A DNA stretch of 5,098 nucleotides from Flavobacterium sp. Its GTDB lineage: Bacteria; Bacteroidota; Bacteroidia; Flavobacteriales; Flavobacteriaceae. Below are positions 1-4,974 of the stretch, piece by piece. Where the stretch lies: assembly GCF_020217025.1 (NCBI RefSeq), contig NZ_JAIWOF010000229.1:1-5098 (forward strand). The letters run 5' to 3'. Below the pieces are notes generated by a model. It was not told the DNA's origin. It saw only the letters and a list, made by a program, of their open reading frames with translations, and searched no databases. A program made the position numbers and the translations under genes. Every line of letters begins with the position of its first letter. Position 1 is the first letter of the stretch.

Positions 1-97
1 CCAACACCAAGCCATTACAAATATAACAAAACATTCCATTCAGCAGCGGATTTTCCGTAGGAAAATCCGGAAGTAGCCATTGAAGCAAACCGTTGTT
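1..97 (-). repeat. attC-like 130-bp repeat, copy 1 (truncated by window edge)
   Basis: This copy lacks the first 33 bases of the 130-bp unit because the window starts inside it. It keeps the CCATTACAAATATAAC block, the inner hairpin (GGATTTTCC, loop GTA, GGAAAATCC) and the right arm GCCATTGAAGCAAACC. Its right end is CGTTGTT where most other copies have CGCTGTT. It closes on GTT at 95-97, which begins the end sequence of the first insert and supplies the stop codon of the gene at 96-674. Confidence 0.85.
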
Positions 98-674
98 AGC
101 TGACGTTTTTTTGTCTTCTGAATATATTTATTTCGCTACTAGTTGCTATTACAAATGTTTCTCCGTCATATGAAAAACCATAAGCTCTCAATTCATAGTC
201 ATGGAAAATTCTAAAACATTCTTTTGCTTCATTCTCTTGGTAGATACTTTTAAATTCAGGTTCAAATATAATGTCGATAATTGGCCATTCTGTAGCCATA
301 AACAAAAGTGCATCTCCATTTTTATTCATTAATGGCAAACCTCCTCCGTGAAGTCCACTTACCAATATTTTTTCAGTTGACAAAGCACCAATCCCTAGAG
401 CTGTCATTTCATATGAGTTTATCCAATCCCAATTTGTGTCATAATCTCTTTCGGTTAATTTAGCTTTTTGACAATCAATTATTCCTCTTCCTTGGCTTGA
501 AACTATTAATATCAAATTTGGGTTTATTTTAGAAAAGCCAATTTCACTTAATCCACCAATTGCGAATATAGTTTTTGTCCAACCGTTTGGTGCGTCAACT
601 TTTTTAGTTTGGTTAACAAGATTTTGAAGTCTTTTTTTGTTTTCGTCTTCTCTATTTTTACTGAAAAAGTTCAT
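96..674 (-). CDS. hypothetical protein, 192 aa, soluble, family not recognised
   Basis: I do not recognise a named family, and no function is assigned. The product has no signal peptide or membrane segment. It opens with a charged stretch (residues 6-26), followed by short hydrophobic strands. Motifs that look conserved are VSSQGRGIID at 58-67, SGLHGGGLPL at 106-115, and a final GFSYDGETFVIATSSEINIF at 166-185, which resembles one blade of a WD40/beta-propeller repeat. That similarity is weak and the protein is too short for a propeller. The frame stays open upstream into the repeat to 776, but the ATG at 674 is preferred because it is the first ATG inside the insert, 34 bases after the repeat's core GTT. 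The TAA stop is made from the insert's own terminal CTAAC, so the gene ends exactly at the cassette border. Confidence 0.75.
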   Translation of the reverse strand: MNFFSKNREDENKKRLQNLVNQTKKVDAPNGWTKTIFAIGGLSEIGFSKINPNLILIVSSQGRGIIDCQKAKLTERDYDTNWDWINSYEMTALGIGALSTEKILVSGLHGGGLPLMNKNGDALLFMATEWPIIDIIFEPEFKSIYQENEAKECFRIFHDYELRAYGFSYDGETFVIATSSEINIFRRQKNVS

Positions 675-704
675 GTGTTGGAGTATCGTTTTAAAATGAC
701 AGCT

Positions 705-834
705 AACGTTCTGCGGCTTGCTCTCAGTGGCGTTACACCAACACCAAGCCATTACAAATATAACAAAACATTCCATTGAGCAGCGGATTTTCCGCAGGAA
801 AATCCGGAAGTAGCCATTGAAGCAAACCGCTGTT
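705..834 (-). repeat. attC-like 130-bp repeat, copy 2
   Basis: This is a full-length copy. The outer stem pairs GCGGCTTGCT...CAGTGGC (713-731) with GCCATTGAAGCAAACCGC (813-830), leaving one extra C unpaired in the left arm, comparable to an attC extrahelical base. The inner hairpin has a 10-bp stem (784-793 with 797-806) and loop GCA. AAC at 705-707 ends the left insert (CAGCTAAC), and GTT at 832-834 opens the right insert (GTTACCAGCA). CATTGAG at 774-780 differs from CATTCAG in most copies. Confidence 0.9.
755..762 (-). promoter_or_regulatory. TAnnTTTG-type -7 element in repeat copy 2
   Basis: TATATTTG on the minus strand matches the Bacteroidota -7 consensus TAnnTTTG and lies about 80 bases upstream of the start at 674. 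Upstream there is only CTG at 18 bases spacing instead of TTG, so the -33 half is weak. It could drive the 96-674 gene. Confidence 0.35.
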
Positions 835-842
835 ACCAGCAG

Positions 843-1814
843 TTATTTTAGTTTTAATGTCTTTGCAATTAGTTTTATTTGTTGCATCAATTCATCTCTT
901 CTGTCATATACAACACCAGAAAAAATTAAAGAACTATTCTTATTACCAATAGTTATTTGATATACGCTATTGTATTTGCCTTGATATTTTCCTTCAAAAT
1001 AAATTTCATATCCGAATCCATCTTTTAACTCAATTTCTTTTTCTGAAATTTTTGATATTTCAATTCCACTAGATTTGTGTCTATTTATCATGTCTAATGA
1101 ATAGTTTTTTAAAGATTCTTTATTGTCAAATTTTGGAAGTACACCGATAATAATTTGATTATCGAAAAGATTGTTTGCGTCAATTTTTCCACTAAGATTA
1201 TAAACAAATAATTGTGACATATTACCAGCGTTTATAAACTCCGTATTTTTTAAATCAATATTAAAATTTTGCAAATTATTTGAATTTGCTTCCTTTTTTT
1301 TATCAAAACTTATTGAAAATAAAGTTTTGATAATTTCCTCTCTAGTTTTTATATCATTCTCTGGAAATACCGCAAAAGCTATAGCGCTAAATTCATTATC
1401 GCCAAACGATAAGGCTATTTGCTCAGAATGATTTCTTTTGTCTGCAACATAATAAAGTATGGCTTCATATTCATTAATGAAAAATTCCTTTTTATAAAAT
1501 TCTTTCGGTAATTTTCCACTTGCAATGTCATTTTCGTAGTTTTTTAAAATGGATTTCTTTGATTCAGTAAAACTTGAATTCTCAATTTCCATGACTTGAA
1601 TATAGGTTGAAGGATTTTTTTGAATACGTAATAGTTTTTGTATATATTCAAAGTCATTTGGTTTCTTTATAGAAATTCTTGTCCCGTCGAATTGTAGGTC
1701 ATTTTCGTCATTTTTTGAAATTACTTTATTTGGTATTTTTAAGTCTCTATTTATTTTGGATTCACAGTTTATCATTATTAATGATAATAAAAATAATAAG
1801 ATTATTTTTTTCAT
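843..1814 (-). CDS. putative lipoprotein with two tandem related domains, 323 aa
   Basis: The start MKKIILLFLLSLIMINC is a type II signal peptide with the lipidation cysteine at residue 17, so the protein should be anchored in the cell envelope. The mature part appears to contain the same fold twice, about residues 40-172 and 185-323. Each half has an N-terminal strand, a middle helix (KSILKNYENDI; ESLKNYSLDMI), a strand with an aromatic-rich segment (YEAILYYVADK; FGYEIYFEGK), a last strand (SAIAFAVFPEN; SSLIFSGVVYD) and a closing helix (REEIIKTLFSI; MQQIKLIAKTL). This layout recalls PsbP/DcrB-like folds, but that is an inference from pattern only. The ATG lies 28 bases from the repeat core in an A-rich leader. 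The TAA stop is 8 bases from the next repeat. It is the only gene of its cassette, and no function can be assigned. Confidence 0.85.
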   Translation of the reverse strand: MKKIILLFLLSLIMINCESKINRDLKIPNKVISKNDENDLQFDGTRISIKKPNDFEYIQKLLRIQKNPSTYIQVMEIENSSFTESKKSILKNYENDIASGKLPKEFYKKEFFINEYEAILYYVADKRNHSEQIALSFGDNEFSAIAFAVFPENDIKTREEIIKTLFSISFDKKKEANSNNLQNFNIDLKNTEFINAGNMSQLFVYNLSGKIDANNLFDNQIIIGVLPKFDNKESLKNYSLDMINRHKSSGIEISKISEKEIELKDGFGYEIYFEGKYQGKYNSVYQITIGNKNSSLIFSGVVYDRRDELMQQIKLIAKTLKLK

Positions 1815-1839
1815 AATAGTTATTTCTATAATTGCTGGT

Positions 1840-1969
1840 AACGTTCTGCGGCTTGCTCTCAGTGGTGTTGAACCAACGCCAAGCCATTACAAATATAATA
1901 AAACATTCCATTCAGCAGCGGATTTTCCGCAGGAAAATCCGGAAGTAGCCATTGAAGCAAACCGCTGTT
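1840..1969 (-). repeat. attC-like 130-bp repeat, copy 3
   Basis: This is a full-length copy with small changes: GGTGTTGAACCAACGCC in the left half and TAATAAAAC instead of TAACAAAAC. The inner hairpin has loop GCA. AAC at 1840-1842 finishes GCTGGTAAC of the insert to the left, and GTT at 1967-1969 opens GTTAGCAAA of the insert to the right. Confidence 0.9.
1890..1897 (-). promoter_or_regulatory. TAnnTTTG-type -7 element in repeat copy 3
   Basis: TATATTTG on the minus strand lies about 75 bases upstream of the lipoprotein start at 1814. As in copy 2, no good TTG stands at -33, so promoter activity is uncertain. Confidence 0.33.
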
Positions 1970-1981
1970 AGCAAATCGGTT

Positions 1982-2416
1982 TTATTTTCCACTTAACTTT
2001 TTCATTAATATAGGAAATTCCTTTTCGGCTATTTTGTTGTCCATTTTCCCGTCTTTATTGTTGTCTCCATATTCTAAACCAGTTTTAATATAATCTTCAA
2101 TACCATACAATTCTTTACGGTCTAGATTGTCTACCATTTTATTAAAATTATTTTCTCCGATTTTGTAAATAATCTGTGTAATTATAAATCCTTTGTCGTA
2201 ACATCCAGCACCATCTCCACAAGGGAAATGATTAAGTCTTCTCAAAGAATTATAATCACCTTTTAAAGTTTTTCTAATAATTGTGTCAAGCTTTTTATTT
2301 TCCGCAAAACTTTGGTTTTCGAGTAAAGTCACGCCAATTTCAATACCTTCAATATTATTCTTTTTACAAGAAATAAAAATGAATAGGAGTAAAATTAAAA
2401 TTATTAGTTTTTTCAT
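1982..2416 (-). CDS. putative small lipoprotein with calcium-loop-like motif, 144 aa
   Basis: MKKLIILILLLFIFISC is a clear lipoprotein signal peptide with the lipidated cysteine at residue 17, followed by KKNN. The mature domain of about 127 residues has two cysteines close together (66 and 72, in FPCGDGAGCYDKG), which could form a disulfide. Near the C-terminus, DNNKDGKMD at 118-126 follows the DxNxDGxxD spacing of EF-hand or dockerin-like calcium loops, although the usual acidic residue at loop position 12 is absent. The family is not recognised. The start at 2416 gives the signal peptide. An ATG four bases upstream (2420) is in another frame. The gene fills its insert, with a 29-base leader after the repeat core and 12 bases between stop and the next repeat. 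Confidence 0.82.
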   Translation of the reverse strand: MKKLIILILLLFIFISCKKNNIEGIEIGVTLLENQSFAENKKLDTIIRKTLKGDYNSLRRLNHFPCGDGAGCYDKGFIITQIIYKIGENNFNKMVDNLDRKELYGIEDYIKTGLEYGDNNKDGKMDNKIAEKEFPILMKKLSGK

Positions 2417-2442
2417 TCATCAGGATTTGTAAACTGTTTGCT

Positions 2443-2572
2443 AACGTTCTGCGGCTTGCTCTCAGTGGCGTTGCACCAACACCAAGCCATTACAAATATA
2501 ACAAAACATTCCATTCAGCAGCGGATTTTCCGTAGGAAAATCCGGAAGTAGCCATTGAAGCAAACTGCTGTT
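2443..2572 (-). repeat. attC-like 130-bp repeat, copy 4
   Basis: This full-length copy is close to copies 1 and 7, with inner hairpin loop GTA. The right arm reads AAACTGC where the others have AAACCGC, which weakens one pair of the outer stem. AAC at 2443-2445 ends TTTGCTAAC of the left insert. GTT at 2570-2572 opens GTTAGTGGC and overlaps the stop codon of the membrane protein gene. Confidence 0.9.
2493..2500 (-). promoter_or_regulatory. TAnnTTTG-type -7 element in repeat copy 4
   Basis: TATATTTG on the minus strand lies about 77 bases upstream of the small lipoprotein start at 2416. The -33 region has CTG rather than TTG. Confidence 0.33.
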
Positions 2573-3128
2573 AGTGGCTGGCTTTCTTTTTGTTTAGATA
2601 ACGTATTCCAAGCAATATACCAATAACTAAATAATACGCCTTGTATTCATACATCCAAGTTGCAGGTAAAAAAATCTCAAAACTCTTATCATCTGGAAAC
2701 CAACTTTTGTCTTTGTTATATTTTGACCATATATGACAAAAGATAAAACAAATGACACCTAAAACGAATGTCACTAGTAAACTAAATATTATAGTTTTAT
2801 TTAAAATGACTTTTCGACTATTTTCAAAATCGATTTTACTTGTTAAATACGTTAGAATAATTCCCGTGATTATTGCAAAGAAAAAGTTATTAATTATTCC
2901 ATCAACAACAATTATAAAATTTTTATTATGAATTAAACGAATTAAAATATTGTCATCATCAAGATTTTTGTATACAAAATAATAAGAAGAATAGAACCAT
3001 TCTTGTAATTTTTCTATTTCGAATTCTAAAGCATTATATGAAATAAATCTTACTGTAAAATTATATATAATTCCAAAAATACTAAAGTAAATTATTGACT
3101 TTAGGATATTTGTTAGATAAATTTTCAT
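2571..3128 (-). CDS. putative integral membrane protein, four predicted helices, 185 aa
   Basis: Four hydrophobic stretches are visible at about residues 8-28, 71-96, 110-133 and 162-178. A tryptophan- and aspartate-rich stretch with short charged runs lies between the third and fourth (134-160, WSKYNKDKSWFPDD). The C-terminus is basic (RYLNKKKASH) and so is probably cytoplasmic by the positive-inside rule. No catalytic or transport motif is seen and the family is not recognised. The ATG at 3128 is the first in frame inside the insert and has a 57-base AT-rich leader, the longest among these genes. The TAA stop is formed by the terminal CTAAC of the insert, so the last codon touches the cassette edge. 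Confidence 0.8.
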   Translation of the reverse strand: MKIYLTNILKSIIYFSIFGIIYNFTVRFISYNALEFEIEKLQEWFYSSYYFVYKNLDDDNILIRLIHNKNFIIVVDGIINNFFFAIITGIILTYLTSKIDFENSRKVILNKTIIFSLLVTFVLGVICFIFCHIWSKYNKDKSWFPDDKSFEIFLPATWMYEYKAYYLVIGILLGIRYLNKKKASH

Positions 3129-3184
3129 AATATACTTTTATAATTAATTTCGTTTATTTCAACAGTTTTTTTAAGCTTGCCACT

Positions 3185-3314
3185 AACGTTATGTGGCTTG
3201 CTTTCAGTGGCGTTGAACCAACACCAAGCCATTACAAATATAATAAAACATTCCATTCAGCAGCGGATTTTCCTACGGAAAATCCGGAAATAGCCATTGA
3301 AGCAAACCGCTGTT
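3185..3314 (-). repeat. attC-like 130-bp repeat, copy 5 (inner hairpin loop inverted)
   Basis: This full-length copy has several private changes: CGTTATGTGGCTTGCTTTC in the left arm and GGAAATAGCC instead of GGAAGTAGCC on the right. The inner hairpin at 3265-3285 has loop TAC, the reverse complement of the GTA loop in copies 1, 4 and 7. AAC at 3185-3187 ends GCCACTAAC of the left insert, and GTT at 3312-3314 opens GTTGTGCATA of the right insert. Confidence 0.9.
3235..3242 (-). promoter_or_regulatory. TAnnTTTG-type -7 element in repeat copy 5
   Basis: TATATTTG on the minus strand lies about 107 bases upstream of the membrane protein start at 3128, the largest such distance in the window. The -33 region lacks TTG. 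Confidence 0.3.
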
Positions 3315-3324
3315 GTGCATAGTT

Positions 3325-3909
3325 TTAATCAGCTTTAATATATGTCCATTTTCCATTAGATTTAGTTATTATTAAAGACATATTATAACCTTGATTAAAA
3401 CCGTATCTATCTCCAATTTTGTAATCTATAACTACAATTCCTTTATCCATTTTGTCATTAAAGCAAACTCTTGAATAGTTAAATATTAAATATTCTTTTC
3501 CAGACAAAGTTTTGTTATTTTTAATTAACATTTGGTTATAAGGTTTTTCTAATTTGATTTTAGTTTTATCAAATTCTCTATATGTTAAAGAATTGAAGTT
3601 TTCTGAGTTTATTAATTCGTTAAAAAGTTTTGAGTTTTTTTTAGAAAAATTATTAGAAAACATCCATTCATTATCTTCTTTTATTTGTCTTATTGGAATT
3701 AATGCGTCAGATATATAAACGTCAAAATCTAATTCTGAATTATCAACTTGTAAAGTGTCAAGTTCTAAATACTCTTTTTGTAAATTCAAGTGACTTCTTT
3801 TTAGATAATCATTTGTAATATCACTTAAAGCTTTAATTTCTTCATTTTCGTAATCGTTTTTACAACTAGCACAAATTATTAAAATGATAAAAAAGAAGAA
3901 TTTTTTCAT
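3325..3909 (-). CDS. putative lipoprotein, 194 aa, second gene of a two-gene cassette
   Basis: MKKFFFFIILIICASC is a lipoprotein signal peptide with the lipidated cysteine at residue 16. The mature part is mostly hydrophilic and helical up to about residue 115. It ends in a beta-rich segment with SRVCFNDKMDKGIVVIDYK (146-164) and a final SNGKWTYIKAD (184-194). This type of ending (S-R-x-x-F-N, a hydrophobic strand, then NGKW) is one I associate with small Bacteroidota lipoproteins of unknown function; that link is from memory of the pattern only. The frame is open to an ATG at 3933, but the ATG at 3909 is chosen because it puts the signal peptide at the N-terminus and avoids a 17-base overlap with the HEPN gene, whose stop is 7 bases upstream. 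The two genes are probably co-transcribed. Confidence 0.8.
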   Translation of the reverse strand: MKKFFFFIILIICASCKNDYENEEIKALSDITNDYLKRSHLNLQKEYLELDTLQVDNSELDFDVYISDALIPIRQIKEDNEWMFSNNFSKKNSKLFNELINSENFNSLTYREFDKTKIKLEKPYNQMLIKNNKTLSGKEYLIFNYSRVCFNDKMDKGIVVIDYKIGDRYGFNQGYNMSLIITKSNGKWTYIKAD

Positions 3910-3916
3910 GTAGTTT

Positions 3917-4558
3917 TTAATTTTTATTTCCAATTTTTAAAATAAGGCTTAATAATTCTGAATAACCAGAATCTTTGTAATTTATAGTTAATTCTTCATT
4001 TTCTGAATCTTTATGAATAACTGTAATTGTTAGATTCTCTTCCTTGTAATTGTTACTGAAATCTATCCAAAAATTTTCTAAAGAATCATTTTCAATTTGT
4101 AAATCGTTTGGAAAATTGTATATATATTTATCAGTGCTAGCTATAAAAAGAGCTACAATGTCCACAAAGTCTTCGACTTGTTCTAATGTTGGTTTTACGT
4201 ATTGATGCTCCATTAAATTTCTAGTTTTATTTACTTTCAATAAAACTCTAGGTGCGAGAATTCCAAGTTCTTTTATTATTTCAATTTTTTTTGGAAAACC
4301 CCAAAATTTCTTTTTTGAAATATTGTAATAACCAAAAGCCATTAGTAGTATATCAACTTGGCAATCGAGAGCTCTTTTTGCGTTTGATAAGGTATTGATT
4401 AAATTATGAGAATAAGTATTTTGTAAATCTATTTCCGCATAGTTTAAAAAATCTTGTGGTTTTATTTCAAAATCATTTTCAATTACAAGATTGCCTTTCG
4501 AGCTCCAATAGGTATCAGGCTCTTTCAGAAATGATATGATTATTTCAATGTTTTTCAT
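3917..4558 (-). CDS. putative HEPN-domain protein, 213 aa
   Basis: The middle of the protein reads as a HEPN helical bundle. A helix NTLSNAKRALDCQVDILLM (55-73) is followed by a lysine-rich linker, then KIEIIKELGILAPRVLLKVN (91-110), then RNLMEH at 113-118, which matches the R-x4-6-H motif (R113, H118, with N114) of HEPN ribonucleases. A last helix, EQVEDFVDIVALFIAS (126-141), follows. HEPN proteins are commonly RNA-cleaving toxins or defence effectors, but some are inactive, so RNase activity is an inference. The flanks (1-50 and 145-213) are not recognised. There is no MNT nucleotidyltransferase antitoxin beside it; the adjoining gene encodes a lipoprotein. The ATG at 4558 lies 19 bases from the end of the upstream repeat. 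The frame runs on into the repeat to 4615, but those codons belong to repeat sequence. Confidence 0.75.
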   Translation of the reverse strand: MKNIEIIISFLKEPDTYWSSKGNLVIENDFEIKPQDFLNYAEIDLQNTYSHNLINTLSNAKRALDCQVDILLMAFGYYNISKKKFWGFPKKIEIIKELGILAPRVLLKVNKTRNLMEHQYVKPTLEQVEDFVDIVALFIASTDKYIYNFPNDLQIENDSLENFWIDFSNNYKEENLTITVIHKDSENEELTINYKDSGYSELLSLILKIGNKN

Positions 4559-4574
4559 TTTCAAAATTATGCAC

Positions 4575-4704
4575 AACGTTCTGAGGCTTGAATTAATGGC
4601 GAGCCACAGCACCAAACCATTACAAATATAACAAAACCATTAAATAAAACAACTGTGCCATTGCGGATTTTCCGCATGCCCAGCCATTAATGCAAACCGC
4701 TGTT
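4575..4704 (-). repeat. attC-like 130-bp repeat, copy 6 (divergent)
   Basis: This is the most diverged copy, yet it has exactly the same length as the others. It keeps AACGTTCTG at the left, ACCATTACAAATATAACAAAAC in the middle and GCAAACCGCTGTT at the right. The outer stem is preserved by different bases: ATTAATGGC (4592-4600) pairs perfectly with GCCATTAAT (4683-4691), and the unpaired C of the other copies is gone. The inner hairpin is reduced to GCGG-ATTTT-CCGC (4663-4675). AAC at 4575-4577 ends TATGCACAAC of the left insert, and GTT at 4702-4704 opens GTTGTATACA of the right insert. Confidence 0.85.
4623..4652 (-). promoter_or_regulatory. Bacteroidota-type promoter in repeat copy 6
   Basis: On the minus strand TTG (4650-4652) is followed after exactly 19 bases by TATATTTG (4623-4630). 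This agrees with the Bacteroidota sigma-ABfr/RpoD consensus TTG-N19-TAnnTTTG and is the best promoter match in the window. It lies about 65 bases upstream of the HEPN gene and would transcribe the HEPN-lipoprotein pair. Activity is inferred from the match. Confidence 0.5.
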
Positions 4705-4974
4705 GTATACAGTGTTGTATTTTCACGAACTGAAAAATCAACACTACGTTTATCCGCAAAGTTTGGTTTTCGGTTTCAAATATCACACAAAGTTTTTCGG
4801 TTTAGAATTGTCTCTAAATTGCTAAAATCCGAGAATTGTCTTTGAAGGTTTTCTACACAAAGCTTGGTTCAAGTTTCAATTTTACACAAAATTTTTCGGC
4901 TACATTTTTAAGAAATTAGGATGCGAAAAAACATAAAAAAACATCTGCGTAAGTTCGGAAAATACATTGTATAC
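4705..4974. other. non-coding cassette insert
   Basis: This 270-bp insert holds no convincing gene. The longest minus-strand frame with an ATG near the repeat is 19 codons (4908-4967, MYFPNLRRCFFMFFRILIS), without support beyond position. The insert has the same architecture as the coding ones: GTTGTATACA at the left and TGTATACAAC at the right, with pairing that extends to about 20 bases. Inside it are two degenerate direct repeats and a shorter repeated AGAATTGTCT (4804-4813, 4832-4841). It could encode a small RNA or be the remnant of a decayed gene; I cannot tell which. Confidence 0.6.
4757..4899. repeat. degenerate direct repeat inside the non-coding insert
   Basis: The unit at 4757-4800 (CAAAGTTTGG...TTTTCGG) recurs at 4858-4899 (CAAAGCTTGG...TTTTCGG). 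Both contain GTTTCAA and a CACAAA block at matching spacing, with about three quarters of bases alike by eye. The 57 bases between them contain the AGAATTGTCT pair. The pattern suggests an old tandem duplication. Confidence 0.55.

Noticed and set aside
675..776. N-terminal extension of the first gene into repeat copy 2
   Set aside because: The extra residues are encoded by the shared repeat and by the insert end. An ATG inside the insert at 674 fits the spacing seen for the other genes.
784..806. Inner hairpin of the repeat as an intrinsic terminator
   Set aside because: The stem is strong but is followed on neither strand by a T-run, and on the minus strand it lies upstream of the putative -7 element.
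705..1969. Composite transposon or insertion sequence bounded by repeats
   Set aside because: No transposase is encoded, and the repeats recur at every gene rather than bounding one element. Ends differ per insert and are self-complementary, with no sign of target-site duplication.
1756..1971. A plus-strand open frame across repeat copy 3 that would give a 71-residue protein
   Set aside because: Its second half is a translation of the repeat and its first half is antisense to the lipoprotein signal region. The same reading appears wherever the repeat occurs, as in 4921-5067, so it reflects repeat composition.
4559..4615. N-terminal extension of the HEPN gene into repeat copy 6
   Set aside because: These codons come mostly from repeat sequence. 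The ATG at 4558 is well placed after the repeat core and downstream of the predicted promoter.
4908..4967. Nineteen-codon gene in the non-coding insert
   Set aside because: Position near the repeat is suggestive, but the composition is AT-driven, and no conservation can be judged from one copy.
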